NCBI RefSeq assembly: GCF_001718195.1
Contig: NZ_MCNV01000036.1
Coordinates: 1-64,000, forward strand
DNA: 64,000 nucleotides
From: Paraburkholderia nodosa
GTDB taxonomy: Bacteria; Pseudomonadota; Gammaproteobacteria; Burkholderiales; Burkholderiaceae
Direction of reading: 5' to 3'
Position 1 is the stretch's first letter; every line of letters starts with the position of its first letter. Positions 41,518-50,476 of the stretch are shown one piece after another. A program made the translations under genes and the position numbers. A model generated the notes under the pieces. It was not told where the DNA came from. It worked only from the letters and a program-made list of their open reading frames with translations, and did no database searches.

Positions 41518-43115
41518 CGCGCATCCTCGAGGATCAGGCCGGCGGCACGCCATGCCATCGCCATCATGGGGCCATTGGTGTTGCCGGAGATCATCGTGGG
41601 CGTCACGGAGAGATCCATCACGCGCAGGCCTTCAACGCCCCGCACCCGCAAGCGCGAATCGAGCACGGCAAGCGGACCGGAGCCCATCTTGCAGGTGCCG
41701 CAGGCGTGATAGCCGGACTGCCCCTCGCGCCGGTAGAGGTCGAGGATCTCGGCGTCGGTCTGAACGGCGGAACCTGGACGCGTTTCTCCTTCCAGCAGGC
41801 CGGCTAGCGGCTCGGCGGCCAGCACGTTGCGCATGAGCCGGAATGCGCTGACGGCCATCCGCTGGTCGTACGAATCGGCAAGGTAGTTCGCAACGACCTC
41901 GGGCGGCACACGGGGGTCCGCCGACTGAATCCTCACATGTCCTTCACTGCGCGGACGCAGTGGATAGCTGAAGAGCTGCATGCCAGGGAACCTCTCGAAC
42001 GCGTAGCCGGCTGCGCCGAAATCCATCGAGTACGGCGCCATCATCAACTGAACGTCGGGGCGCTTCGCGTCGGGAGCAGTCTTGACGAAGCCGCCCACCT
42101 GATACGAGCCGAGCGACATCACGCCACGGCGGAACAGGAAATACTGCATCGCGTTGCGCCACAAGCGCAGGCCGCTGAACTGCCGGTTCTGCGAGTCGCG
42201 CCAATGCCGCAAACGCACCTGCACCATATACAGATAGTGCTCGCGCATGTTCAGCCCGACACCCGGGATCGCTGCAACGATCGGGATGCCAAGCGACTGC
42301 AGATGACCGGGATCGCCAATGCCCGACAACTGCAAAAGCCGCGGCGACTCGATCGCTCCGGCCGACAGAATCAGTTCGCGGCGTGCACGATAGACGATCT
42401 GCTGCCCCGCGCTTTCGCATTGCACGCCTGTTGCGCGCGTGCCGTCAAAAACGATTCGCACAGCCTGCGTCGCAGTAACGACCGTGAGATTCTTGCGCGA
42501 ACGAACGGGCTTCAGAAACGCTTCGGCCGAGCTTTGCCGCCGCCCGTTGCGTATCGTGTAGATCAGATAAGCCACGCCCTCGTGATCGAGCCGGTTGATA
42601 TCCTCCACGCGCCGAATACCAAGCGACCGGCACGCCTCGAGAACAGCGTCGCCAATGCGGTTGCGCTGCGCATACGGCGAGACCTTCAGTGGGCCGCCCG
42701 ATCCCCGCAGTTCGTCGGCGCCCAGCGCGTGATCTTCGATCTGCCTGAAGCACGGCGCCAGGTTTTGCCAGCTCCAGCCCTCCACGCCCAGTTCGCTCCA
42801 TCCGTCGTAGTCCTCGGGATGTCCGCGCATGTACACCATGCCGTTGATGCTGCTCGAACCTCCGAGCATCTTGCCGCGCAGCCAGATTTCATTGCGGTGC
42901 CCGTTGCCGTCGTCGGGCTGCACGGGGATGAACCAGGCGTGAGCCGGATCGCCCAGCAGCTTTCCGAATCCCTTTGGCATCCGGATCAAGGGACTGCGGT
43001 CCTCGGGCCCTGCTTCAATGAGCAGCACCGTATGGCGCCCGCTTTGCGAAAGACGGTTGGCGAGCACGCAACCTGCGGCGCCCGCGCCAACCACGACATA
43101 GTCAAACTCCGTCAT
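41514..43115 (-). CDS. GMC family FAD-dependent alcohol oxidoreductase
   Basis: 533 residues from the ATG at 43115, with GGAG 9 nt upstream. FAD-binding YVVVGAGAAGCVLANRLS at the N-terminus; LRGKMLGGSSSINGMVYMRG is the GMC signature 1; LSAGAIESPRLLQLSGIG is signature 2; C-terminal HACGTCKMG and NTNGPMMAMA hold the catalytic His/Asn pair. Oxidises primary or secondary alcohols to aldehyde or ketone. Between the P450 and the 6-oxocamphor hydrolase-like gene, it would oxidise the P450-made alcohol to a ketone. Confidence 0.92.
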   Translation of the reverse strand: MTEFDYVVVGAGAAGCVLANRLSQSGRHTVLLIEAGPEDRSPLIRMPKGFGKLLGDPAHAWFIPVQPDDGNGHRNEIWLRGKMLGGSSSINGMVYMRGHPEDYDGWSELGVEGWSWQNLAPCFRQIEDHALGADELRGSGGPLKVSPYAQRNRIGDAVLEACRSLGIRRVEDINRLDHEGVAYLIYTIRNGRRQSSAEAFLKPVRSRKNLTVVTATQAVRIVFDGTRATGVQCESAGQQIVYRARRELILSAGAIESPRLLQLSGIGDPGHLQSLGIPIVAAIPGVGLNMREHYLYMVQVRLRHWRDSQNRQFSGLRLWRNAMQYFLFRRGVMSLGSYQVGGFVKTAPDAKRPDVQLMMAPYSMDFGAAGYAFERFPGMQLFSYPLRPRSEGHVRIQSADPRVPPEVVANYLADSYDQRMAVSAFRLMRNVLAAEPLAGLLEGETRPGSAVQTDAEILDLYRREGQSGYHACGTCKMGSGPLAVLDSRLRVRGVEGLRVMDLSVTPTMISGNTNGPMMAMAWRAAGLILEDAR

Positions 43116-43229
43116 CAATGCGTTCTCCACCGTCGGTGCGCGCCGGGCAACTCAATATGCGAGCTGGCCAGCGGCACCTGTCTTGTCGGTCGGCCTCGTG
43201 AAAAGCCCATGAGGCCGGCTTTGTTCTGA

Positions 43230-44474
43230 TTAGCCGAAGACGACGGGAATCGAATGCGGAACGCGCATCATGATGCCGTTGATCTGCGGAGCCTGCGCGG
43301 CCGGATCGAGACGAAGATTGGGCAGTCGGTCGAGGATCGCGTTGAGCGCGCGCGTCATCTCCACACGCGCGAGATGTTGACCAATGCACACGTGCGGTCC
43401 ATACGCAAACGCGAAATGGCGGTGAGCCGGTTTGCGATAGATGTCGAACTTGTCCGGATCGGGGAAGCGGCTGGGATCGCGATTGGCGCTGCCCGCCAGC
43501 ACGTCCAGAAATGCGCCCGCGGGAATCTCGACGCCACCGAGCGTGACGTCACGCGTCGCCATGCGCGACTGCATCAACACCGGACCGTCCCAGCGCAGGG
43601 CCTCTTCGATCGCCTGGGCGACCAGCGTACGATCCTGGCGCACCGCTTCGAGCTGTGCCGGATCGCGCAGCAGTGCGAGCAGCAGCACGCTGGTTGCGCG
43701 ATAAGTGGTGTCGCCGCCCGCATTCACGAGTTGGCGCAGGAACGAAATGACGACCTCGTCCGGCAACAATTCGCCATCGACTTCCGCGGTGGCCAGCGCG
43801 CTGACGAGATCGTCGCCTGGATTGCCGCGGCGCGCCTCGACGAGTTGCGCGAAATAAGCGCCCAGCTTCGTCGATGCCTCCACGCCGTGCGCCACGTCGA
43901 TCGAAACCAGCGTTTGCGCGATCGCCAGCTTGTGGAAGATCTTCACGTCCTCCGGCGGCAATGCGAGCTGGCGGTAGATGATATTGAACGGATAGTGAAG
44001 CGTGAACTCGTTGACGAGATCCGCATGCCCGCGATCCACGAACTTCGACATCAGTTCGTTTACCACAGGATCGACCAATGTGTCGCCCCATGCCGCCACC
44101 GTGTGCGGCAAGAACGCTTTCTGGAAAATGCGGCGGTAGCGCGGGTGCTCTGGCGCATCCATCGTCGAAATGCTGCGTCCGAAGCTGATGCCGATATTGC
44201 GCTCGTAAGACTTGTTCGAGAACGTCGCCGGATCACCCAGCACCTGCGATACCTCGTCGTATCCGAATACGCAGTAGTGCGCGACATCGGACATCGTCAG
44301 GTCCGCGGCACCGCCCATCAGCACACGATAGTCCCCTTCCTGAACCATGCCTTTTTCGCGCAGCTCGGCAATGCGCGGATACGGGTTGGCATCGGCTCCG
44401 TAAGCGAGCGAATCCTCGAAAAAGGGGTTGAACGTCGGATCGTCGAAGTCTTCAAGTCGCAGCGCGCCAGCCAT
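43230..44474 (-). CDS. Cytochrome P450
   Basis: 414 residues from the ATG at 44474, with GGAG 9 nt upstream. I-helix AGGDTT (residues 252-257), ExxR at Glu291-Arg294, heme Cys363 in FAYGPHVCIGQHLA. MDAPEHPRYRRIFQKAF (residues 105-121) is the usual C-helix region. It is a soluble class I enzyme of a different subfamily from the CYP101-like one; the closest layout is that of the CYP142/CYP153-like bacterial groups acting on terpenoids or alkyl chains, but the family cannot be fixed by eye. First gene of a six-gene operon, divergent from the TetR gene. Confidence 0.92.
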   Translation of the reverse strand: MAGALRLEDFDDPTFNPFFEDSLAYGADANPYPRIAELREKGMVQEGDYRVLMGGAADLTMSDVAHYCVFGYDEVSQVLGDPATFSNKSYERNIGISFGRSISTMDAPEHPRYRRIFQKAFLPHTVAAWGDTLVDPVVNELMSKFVDRGHADLVNEFTLHYPFNIIYRQLALPPEDVKIFHKLAIAQTLVSIDVAHGVEASTKLGAYFAQLVEARRGNPGDDLVSALATAEVDGELLPDEVVISFLRQLVNAGGDTTYRATSVLLLALLRDPAQLEAVRQDRTLVAQAIEEALRWDGPVLMQSRMATRDVTLGGVEIPAGAFLDVLAGSANRDPSRFPDPDKFDIYRKPAHRHFAFAYGPHVCIGQHLARVEMTRALNAILDRLPNLRLDPAAQAPQINGIMMRVPHSIPVVFG

Positions 44475-44536
44475 GGTTCCAGTCTCCATTAGTCGTTCGA
44501 TTGCAGGTGCACGGCCTTGCCGTTTGTACCTATAGT

Positions 44537-44568
44537 TGAACTATGTTCGATTTTGCACGATTGTGCAA
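44537..44568. promoter_or_regulatory. Double operator in the P450/TetR gap
   Basis: Two palindromes: TGAAC-tat-GTTCG (44537-44549, core GAAC-N3-GTTC) and TTGCAC-gatt-GTGCAA (44553-44568, perfect). TATAGT (44531-44536) directly abuts the first, as at 25083. The gap separates the TetR gene from the P450 operon, so this is the likely autoregulatory operator. Confidence 0.55.
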
Positions 44569-44638
44569 GAACGTTTTATTATTCGGTTGAAGGGCCTCCG
44601 GCGCTTGACCGGTTTGCGCCTGTAATGAAAGGGAAACT

Positions 44639-45367
44639 ATGTCGTCGAGCAATACCCAGGCCGCCAGCAGCCCGGCAGCCGATAACAAGGAACCGCGCGC
44701 TTCGGCTCGCAGCACAACGCCCGAGCGCATTCTCGATACAGCCGAAAGGCTGTTCGCGATGCATGGTTACTTTGGTACGTCGATTCGCGACATCATGCAG
44801 AGCTGCGGCATGGAGCTGAGCCTCGCGCGCTACCACTTCGGCAGCAAGGACGCCCTGTTCCAGCAGGCGATAGGCCGCCGCGCAGCCGTGATCAGCCAGC
44901 AGGTGATCGAATCGCTGGAAGCGGCGCTCGCGCCGCAACATGGCGAGCGCCCCGATGTGGAAGCCATCGTGACCGCGCTTTCCGCGCCGGCCTTCGCGCA
45001 TCTGAAAAGCGGCGACCCGGGGTGGCGAAACTACCTGCGCCTGCTGACCCAGATCGGCTGCCTGCTGGAGCGCCCCGACCTCACGGCGCCGTTCTACGAC
45101 CAATACGCGCCGGCCGCGGCGCGCTACCGCGACGCCTTCGCGAAGGCACTGCCCGGCACGACGCGGGAAACCGTCGAACTCGTGCAGCATTTCGTCGAGT
45201 CCGTGTTTCACTTGGTGCTCAACGAGCTGTACGCGAAAGAAGCCCGATCCGGAACGCGCGCACTGACGTCACCACATATCGAGCGCATGCGCACCTATTT
45301 GATCCGCTTTGCGGTTGGCGGCATCGAGGCGATGGTCAACGCCGCGCGGGACCAACGGGGTGCGTGA
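44639..45367 (+). CDS. TetR family regulator, candidate master repressor of the cluster
   Basis: 242 residues; ATG preceded by GGGAAA. HTH at about residues 28-75 (FAMHGYFGTSIRDIMQSCGMELSLARYHFGSKDALFQQAI). The C-terminal ligand domain (VELVQHFVESVFHLVLNELYAK) resembles TetR proteins that sense acyl-CoA or aromatic compounds. It heads an operon with ferredoxin reductase, ferredoxin and SDR and is divergent from the P450 operon. Being central among the operons sharing the GAAC-N3-GTTC box, with the box in its own promoter, it is the best candidate for binding it. Confidence 0.9.
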   Translation: MSSSNTQAASSPAADNKEPRASARSTTPERILDTAERLFAMHGYFGTSIRDIMQSCGMELSLARYHFGSKDALFQQAIGRRAAVISQQVIESLEAALAPQHGERPDVEAIVTALSAPAFAHLKSGDPGWRNYLRLLTQIGCLLERPDLTAPFYDQYAPAAARYRDAFAKALPGTTRETVELVQHFVESVFHLVLNELYAKEARSGTRALTSPHIERMRTYLIRFAVGGIEAMVNAARDQRGA

Positions 45368-45396
45368 GCGGGGTTGATGAGCATTGACAGCCGCGG

Positions 45397-45428
45397 CGAC
45401 CGTCGTTCACAATTTAGAACATTATTCA
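45397..45428 (+). promoter_or_regulatory. Degenerate operator boxes before the ferredoxin reductase gene
   Basis: CGACCGTCGTTCA (45397-45409) keeps 10 of 12 defined positions of the TGAACGNCGTTCA box. AGAACATTATTCA (45416-45428) is a weaker second copy 6 nt further on. They lie between the TetR stop (45367) and the reductase ATG (45479), suggesting an internal promoter. Confidence 0.35.
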
Positions 45429-45478
45429 AAATAACTGAGGCCGCAGCGAGCGCGGCCGTGCGAGACGGAGTTCGCCTT

Positions 45479-46741
45479 ATGACAGCTGTAGACGCAGAAA
45501 ACACCGCGCTGATCGTTGGAGCGGGTCACGCTGCGGGAGAATGCGCGACCGCGATCCGCGAACAGGGTTGGACGGGACGCATCGTGATGGTGGGAGAAGA
45601 ACCGCATTTGCCGTACCAGCGGCCACCGCTTTCGAAGGCATTCCTGTCGGGCGAATCGACCGCCGAGCAGCTCTACCTGAAACCGCTTTCGACTTACGAC
45701 AAGGCACGCGTCGAGTTCATTCCGAATACGCGCGCGGAGCGCATCGACCGTGAGGCGAAACGGGTCACACTCTCCAATGGCAGCGAGATCAGCTACGCGA
45801 AGCTCGTTCTGGCCACCGGCGGCCGCGCGCGGCGACTCGCGTTGCCGGGTATCGAAGCCATCGAGAAGCTGCAGAACTTTCACTACCTTCGCACGCTCGA
45901 TCACGTCGCGCGCATTCGTAACCAGTTTCATGCGGGCTCGCGCCTCGTGATCATCGGCGGCGGATATGTCGGCCTCGAAGTGGCTGCCGTGGCCGTGAAG
46001 CGCGGCTTGCACGTCACTGTGCTCGAGGCATTGCCGCGTGTGCTCGCGCGCGTCACCGCGCCCGAGCTTTCCACGTTCTACGAGAAAGTGCACCGCGAGG
46101 CCGGTGTCGACATCCGCACGAAAGCGATCGTGAGCGGATTCGAACTCGACGCGTCCGGCGACGCCGTCGCCGCAGTCTGCTGCGCGGACGGCACGCGTGT
46201 CGCGGCGGATCTCGTCATCGTCGGCGTGGGACTGGAGCCCGCCACCGAACTCGCGCAGGCCGCGGGTCTCGCCGTCGACAACGGCATTGTGGTGGACGAG
46301 CATACGCGTACCTCCGATCCGGATATTTTCGCGGTCGGCGATTGCACCAATCATCCCAATCCCGCACTCGGCCGGCGGCTGCGCCTGGAGTCGGTGCCGA
46401 ACGCACTCGAGCAGGCCCGCACCGCCGCGGCGTCGCTGTGCGGCAAGGAGCGCGTCTATAACAGCGTGCCGTGGTTCTGGTCCGATCAATACGATCTGAA
46501 GCTCAAGATGGTCGGGCTGTCCCAGGGCTACGACGAACTCGTCTTGCGCGGCAGTCCCGAGACCCGCTCGTTTTCGGCGTTTTATCTCAAGGATGGCGTG
46601 ATGCTCGCAGCCGACACGGTGAGCCGCGCGCCCGAATTCATGCTGGCAAAGCGGTTCGTCGCCGAGAAAATTCCGGTTCGTGCGGCCGATCTCGCCGACG
46701 AGTCGATTCCGTTGAAAAGTCTGCTTCCCCAGCCCAACTAA
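45479..46741 (+). CDS. Ferredoxin (putidaredoxin-type) reductase
   Basis: 420 residues from the ATG at 45479, with GGAG 8 nt upstream; longer starts lack family similarity. FAD motif IVGAGHAAGECATAIRE, then LPYQRPPLSKAFL, ATGGRAR, NAD-binding IIGGGYVGLEVAAVAVKRG and FAVGDCTNHPNP. Rhodocoxin/putidaredoxin reductases pass electrons from NADH to a [2Fe-2S] ferredoxin and so to P450. The ferredoxin is the next gene, 21 nt downstream. It probably serves both P450s here. Confidence 0.93.
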   Translation: MTAVDAENTALIVGAGHAAGECATAIREQGWTGRIVMVGEEPHLPYQRPPLSKAFLSGESTAEQLYLKPLSTYDKARVEFIPNTRAERIDREAKRVTLSNGSEISYAKLVLATGGRARRLALPGIEAIEKLQNFHYLRTLDHVARIRNQFHAGSRLVIIGGGYVGLEVAAVAVKRGLHVTVLEALPRVLARVTAPELSTFYEKVHREAGVDIRTKAIVSGFELDASGDAVAAVCCADGTRVAADLVIVGVGLEPATELAQAAGLAVDNGIVVDEHTRTSDPDIFAVGDCTNHPNPALGRRLRLESVPNALEQARTAAASLCGKERVYNSVPWFWSDQYDLKLKMVGLSQGYDELVLRGSPETRSFSAFYLKDGVMLAADTVSRAPEFMLAKRFVAEKIPVRAADLADESIPLKSLLPQPN

Positions 46742-46762
46742 ATTTTCAGAGGTCCAGAAGCC

Positions 46763-47083
46763 ATGCCGCTCATTCGATTCATCCAGCCGGACGGCAGCGA
46801 AGCCAGCGTAAGCGCCAACGTTGGCGACTCGGTCATGCAAACCGCCGTGAACAACCAGGTCCCGGGCATTCTCGGAGATTGTGGCGGCAGTTGCAGTTGC
46901 GCGACCTGTCACGCCTACGTCGACGAAGCCTGGCGCGGCCACATGCCAGCGGCCGAGTCCTACGAAGTCGACATGCTCACCTGCGCGATGGACGTGCGCG
47001 AAAACAGCCGTCTGACGTGCCAGATCTTCATGACGCCGGAACTGGACGGCCTGGTGGTGCGTCTGCCCGGCTCGGCGGCTTGA
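46763..47083 (+). CDS. [2Fe-2S] ferredoxin, putidaredoxin type
   Basis: 106 residues, the adrenodoxin/putidaredoxin family size. Cluster ligands Cys40, Cys46, Cys49 (GDCGGSCSCATCH) and Cys86 (LTCQIFM) follow the C-x5-C-x2-C...C pattern. An extra Cys44 lies in the loop. YEVDMLTCAMDVRENSRLTCQ matches the adrenodoxin-type C-terminal half. It is the electron donor for the class I P450s, reduced by the preceding gene product. Confidence 0.95.
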   Translation: MPLIRFIQPDGSEASVSANVGDSVMQTAVNNQVPGILGDCGGSCSCATCHAYVDEAWRGHMPAAESYEVDMLTCAMDVRENSRLTCQIFMTPELDGLVVRLPGSAA

Positions 47084-47088
47084 GCGTC

Positions 47089-47865
47089 ATGACCACGACT
47101 GCCCCACGCACGACGCTAATCACCGGCGCGGCATCCGGCATGGGCGCCGCCCTCGCCCGGCATTTGTCCGCACTCGGCGAACGGGTGATTGGCGTCGATC
47201 TGAACAACGCCGAAGTGTGTTCGGACCTCTCCGACCCGGCGGAACGTGCAGCGCTCGTCGCGCGCGTGCAGGAGATTGCGCCATCGATCGACGCGGTGGT
47301 CGCGTGCGCCGGCGTATCTCCCCCCGTCGCCGGCGATACGCTCGTGTCGGTCAACTACTTCGGCGTTGCGGACCTGCTGCCGCGCCTGTTGCCGCTCCTG
47401 CAGCGTGGAAAGCAGCCCCGCGTTGTGGTGATCTCTTCACTGGCCTCGCTTCATCCCGTCGATACGCGGCTCGTCGAGTTATGCCTCCACGGCGACGAAA
47501 CCGCCGCGCGGGAACAGGCCGCGAAAATCAGCGCGCAATGCTATGCGTCGTCCAAACGCGCGCTGACCCAATGGATACGGCGCACGGCCGTGCTGCCTGG
47601 CTGGGCCGACCAAGGGGTGCTGCTGAACGGCATCGCGCCGGGCATTGTGAAAACGCCGATGGTCGCGCCGCTGCTGGAAACCGCCGAGGGCCGCGAGGCG
47701 CTTGCAGCGGGTGTACCCACCGCCGTGCGGGACTATGCGAGCGCGGAGCAGATCGTTCCGCTCCTTGCGTTCCTCGCCGGTCCGGCCAACGCCTACATGG
47801 TGGGCCAGGTACCCTTCGCGGACGGTGGCGCCGACGTGCTCCTGCGCGGGGAAGCGGCGCTTTGA
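47089..47865 (+). CDS. SDR family oxidoreductase (3-alpha-hydroxysteroid dehydrogenase-like)
   Basis: 258 residues from the ATG at 47089, 5 nt after the ferredoxin stop. Cofactor motif TGAASGMGAALARHL (residues 13-27), with a short alpha/beta segment GVDLNNAEVCSDLSDP and ACAGVS, catalytic Ser in ISSLAS and Tyr/Lys in YASSK. The layout, with a truncated second half of the Rossmann fold and a long LHGDETAAREQA loop before the Tyr, resembles 3-alpha-hydroxysteroid dehydrogenase/carbonyl reductase of Comamonas. It would oxidise the alcohol formed by a P450. Last gene of the plus-strand operon. Confidence 0.85.
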   Translation: MTTTAPRTTLITGAASGMGAALARHLSALGERVIGVDLNNAEVCSDLSDPAERAALVARVQEIAPSIDAVVACAGVSPPVAGDTLVSVNYFGVADLLPRLLPLLQRGKQPRVVVISSLASLHPVDTRLVELCLHGDETAAREQAAKISAQCYASSKRALTQWIRRTAVLPGWADQGVLLNGIAPGIVKTPMVAPLLETAEGREALAAGVPTAVRDYASAEQIVPLLAFLAGPANAYMVGQVPFADGGADVLLRGEAAL

Positions 47866-47905
47866 TGCACACGCCCGCGCGCTAGAGCCAAAAGCGCAAC
47901 CGCGC

Positions 47906-48484
47906 TTACGGCGCCTTCGTCAACGCGTCGATGGCGTGTTGTTCGCTCCTGCTCCAGAACGCCGCCCACGTCGGAAAGCCCTGAGGAAGACGCGGCTGGT
48001 ACCGATCACCCTCATATTTGCCAGGCCAGTTCTGGAAGCGCGGCGCGCCGGGACGTGCGAGCCAGTCCGTCGAATACCAGTGCTGCTCTTCGCGCCGCTC
48101 GAAATACCACTGCCCGTCGCGCCGCACATAGTGATCGAAGTAACAGATCGCCATCACCACCCACGAGCCGTTGTCCTCGTGCTCCGCGCGGCAATATACG
48201 CTACCCGTCGCGTGGTCGGCGTCGATGAAATCGACTGCGTGGCCGCAAATCTGGTGGATACTGCGATAAAACCCGCGCAGGATATGTTCGGACCCGTAGA
48301 ACGTTTTCAGCGCAGCGCGCCCCACGCCCCAGCGGCCGCAATCGACGTCCTCGGCGAACAGTTGCACGAGGCTGTCCAGATCGCGCGAATCGACCGCGAG
48401 CGCGTATCGCACCGGCAACTGCTGAATGGCGAGCTGCGCCTCGATGCGTTCGACACGCGCAAGAAGGCTGAGGTCCGTCGTCAT
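47906..48484 (-). CDS. SnoaL-like / NTF2-fold protein
   Basis: 192 residues. SnoaL_4-type NTF2-like fold: IEAQLAIQQLPVRYALAVDSRDLDSLVQLFAEDVDCG at the N-terminus, then GSEHILRGFYRSIHQICGHAVDFID and GQWYFERREEQHWYSTDW. Such small cone-shaped proteins act as dehydratases, isomerases (3-ketosteroid isomerase fold) or cyclases. It ends the 13-gene minus-strand operon and its ATG overlaps the preceding SDR stop by 4 nt. Reaction not deducible. Confidence 0.85.
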   Translation of the reverse strand: MTTDLSLLARVERIEAQLAIQQLPVRYALAVDSRDLDSLVQLFAEDVDCGRWGVGRAALKTFYGSEHILRGFYRSIHQICGHAVDFIDADHATGSVYCRAEHEDNGSWVVMAICYFDHYVRRDGQWYFERREEQHWYSTDWLARPGAPRFQNWPGKYEGDRYQPRLPQGFPTWAAFWSRSEQHAIDALTKAP

Positions 48485-49314
48485 GCCGCCCCCTTGGCCG
48501 CGATGGCCGCGTTGGCCGAGCGTGCGCGGATTTCATCGGCATAGTACGGCTGGTGCGAAAGCAGTCCACCGTCAACGTTGAATACCTGGCCCGTGACGAA
48601 CGCGGCTTCGTCCGAAGCGAGATACACGACCGCGTGCGCAATGTCTTCGGGCTGCCCAAGGCGAGGCGTGAGATGGTGGCTCAGCATCATTTCCCCGAGT
48701 TCGCCCACGTAGTAAGCCTCAGTCACCGGCGTGACGATCAGCCCGGGAGCAATCGCGTTGCACCGGATGCCCTCCTTGCCGTGCTGCGCGGCTAGGTAGC
48801 GCGTCAAATTCTCGATGCCTGCCTTGCAGACGCCATAGGCGCTGTACCCGAGCGCACCTGCCTGAGCCGAGCCCGAAGAGGTATTGATGATCGAACCGCC
48901 GCCGCGCGAGCGCATGAGCGGCAGCGCGCGCCGCGAAGCCAGCATCGTGCCGCGAAGATTGATGCGCATCGTGTCGTCCCACACCGCGACGTCGACCGCC
49001 TCGACCGCCGCATCGACCGTACTGGAAAGCGACGTGGCGGCGGCGTTGTTGTGCAGGATATCGAGGCCGCCCCACGTCTCGAGCGTGAGATCGAACAACG
49101 CCTCGATCGAGCTTTCGTCGCCGATATCGACACGCGCCGCAACCGCCTGGCCGCCCGACTCCTTGATACGGCGAACCTGCTCCTGCGCGCCTTCGAGATT
49201 CAGATCCGCCACCACCAGCAACGCGCCTTCCTGCGCGAGCCTCGCGGCACAGGCGGCGCCGATACCCGATGCGGCCCCGGTCACAATCGCAATCTTGTCT
49301 TTCACGCGTTGCAC
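48481..49314 (-). CDS. SDR family oxidoreductase
   Basis: 277 residues from a GTG at 49314, chosen because GGAGGA lies 7 nt upstream; a GTG at 49335 is the other option. Cofactor motif TGAASGIGAACAARL, HNNAAATSL in place of NNAG, Ser in NTSSGSAQ and YGVCK for Tyr/Lys, and FVTGQVFNVDGG. Likely an alcohol or hydroxyacyl-CoA dehydrogenase in the operon. Overlaps SnoaL downstream by ATGA and is 17 nt after the acyl-CoA dehydrogenase stop. Confidence 0.87.
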   Translation of the reverse strand: MQRVKDKIAIVTGAASGIGAACAARLAQEGALLVVADLNLEGAQEQVRRIKESGGQAVAARVDIGDESSIEALFDLTLETWGGLDILHNNAAATSLSSTVDAAVEAVDVAVWDDTMRINLRGTMLASRRALPLMRSRGGGSIINTSSGSAQAGALGYSAYGVCKAGIENLTRYLAAQHGKEGIRCNAIAPGLIVTPVTEAYYVGELGEMMLSHHLTPRLGQPEDIAHAVVYLASDEAAFVTGQVFNVDGGLLSHQPYYADEIRARSANAAIAAKGAA

Positions 49315-49331
49315 GATCTGCTCCTCCGGGC

Positions 49332-50474
49332 TCACACCGTTACCGGTGTGCGGTTACTTGCCGCAACGCGGTCGAGATGAAAGTCGATATCGCCGAACAT
49401 CTTTTCCATCATCGCCATCTTGCGGAAGTAATGGCCGATCGGATATTCCTCGGTCAGCCCCATGCCGCCGTGCAACTGGATGCCCTGCGCGCAAACGAAG
49501 CGATTGGCACGCGCGGCAACGGCCTTGGCCGCCGAGATGGCCCGGCTGCGTTCGGCCGCGGGACGGTCCAGGTGCGCGATCCCGCAGTACAACATCGAGC
49601 GCGCTTCCTGCGTAGCGACGAACATCTCCGCCATGCGGTGCTGCAATGCCTGGAACTTGCCGATGGGCTGGCCGAACTGCGATCGCCCCTTGATGTACTC
49701 CGAAGTGATGGCCATCACCGCCTCCATCATGCCGAGGCTCTCGGCCACGCTCGCCAGGGCGGCGAGTTCCGTTGCCTGCGTGAGCACCTCCAGCGCGCGC
49801 TCCGGTCCGACGATCAGCGCATCGTCGCCGACCTCGACGTCGTGCAAGTCGATATCCGCCGCACGGGAGCCGTCGAGCAGGCGATATGACCGGCACGTGA
49901 CGCCCGGAGCACGACGGTCGACAAGAAACACGGCCACGCCTTGCGATGCGGTTTCCACTCGCGCGGTCACGAGCAGTTGATCTGCCGACTCACCGGCCAC
50001 CACCAGCGTCTTCGCACCGCTGACCAGGTAACCCGAGGAGGTTTTACGAGCATGGGTTCGCCCATGGCAACCCACCTTGTAGCGGCTGCCCGCTTCACTA
50101 TCCGCGAGCGAAAGCAGCAGCTTGCCTTCGATGACGGCGGGCAGCAGCGTTTCGCGCTGTGACTGCGCGTCGCCCCGCTCGATGATCGTGGCGCACAGCA
50201 GTGCCGTTTGCACGACCGGCTCGAGCGCCATGCCGCGGCCGAGCGCCTCCATCAGAATCGCCATTTCGACAAACGAACAACCCAGGCCGCCAACATCTTC
50301 CGGCATGGTCAGCCCAAGCCAGCCAAGCTCCGCGTATGCGCGCCAATGCTCGCGGCTGAAGCCCTCCTGCTGCGCCGCGATGTGCGTGCGCGCCTCGAAT
50401 CCGTACTCCTGATGGACGTAGCGCTCGGCGCCATCCTTCAGCATCAATTGTTCTTCGGAGAAGTTGAAGTCCAT
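49332..50474 (-). CDS. Acyl-CoA dehydrogenase (subunit of a paired enzyme)
   Basis: 380 residues from the ATG at 50474. Acyl-CoA dehydrogenase fold: N-terminal MDFNFSEEQLMLKDGAERYV, GLTMPEDVGGLGCSFVEMAILMEALG, middle-domain LADSEAG, and C-terminal QLHGGMGLTEEYPIGHYFRK. It is two codons from the other dehydrogenase gene upstream. Adjacent, unlike pairs of this type form the alpha2-beta2 dehydrogenases of steroid side-chain and ring degradation (ChsE-like). Electrons go to ETF, encoded at 61.4 kb. Confidence 0.92.
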   Translation of the reverse strand: MDFNFSEEQLMLKDGAERYVHQEYGFEARTHIAAQQEGFSREHWRAYAELGWLGLTMPEDVGGLGCSFVEMAILMEALGRGMALEPVVQTALLCATIIERGDAQSQRETLLPAVIEGKLLLSLADSEAGSRYKVGCHGRTHARKTSSGYLVSGAKTLVVAGESADQLLVTARVETASQGVAVFLVDRRAPGVTCRSYRLLDGSRAADIDLHDVEVGDDALIVGPERALEVLTQATELAALASVAESLGMMEAVMAITSEYIKGRSQFGQPIGKFQALQHRMAEMFVATQEARSMLYCGIAHLDRPAAERSRAISAAKAVAARANRFVCAQGIQLHGGMGLTEEYPIGHYFRKMAMMEKMFGDIDFHLDRVAASNRTPVTV

Positions 50475-50476
50475 GG

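Noticed and set aside
43254..44492. 412-codon plus-strand open frame
   Set aside because: Antisense shadow of the P450 gene at 43230-44474, which has complete P450 motifs.
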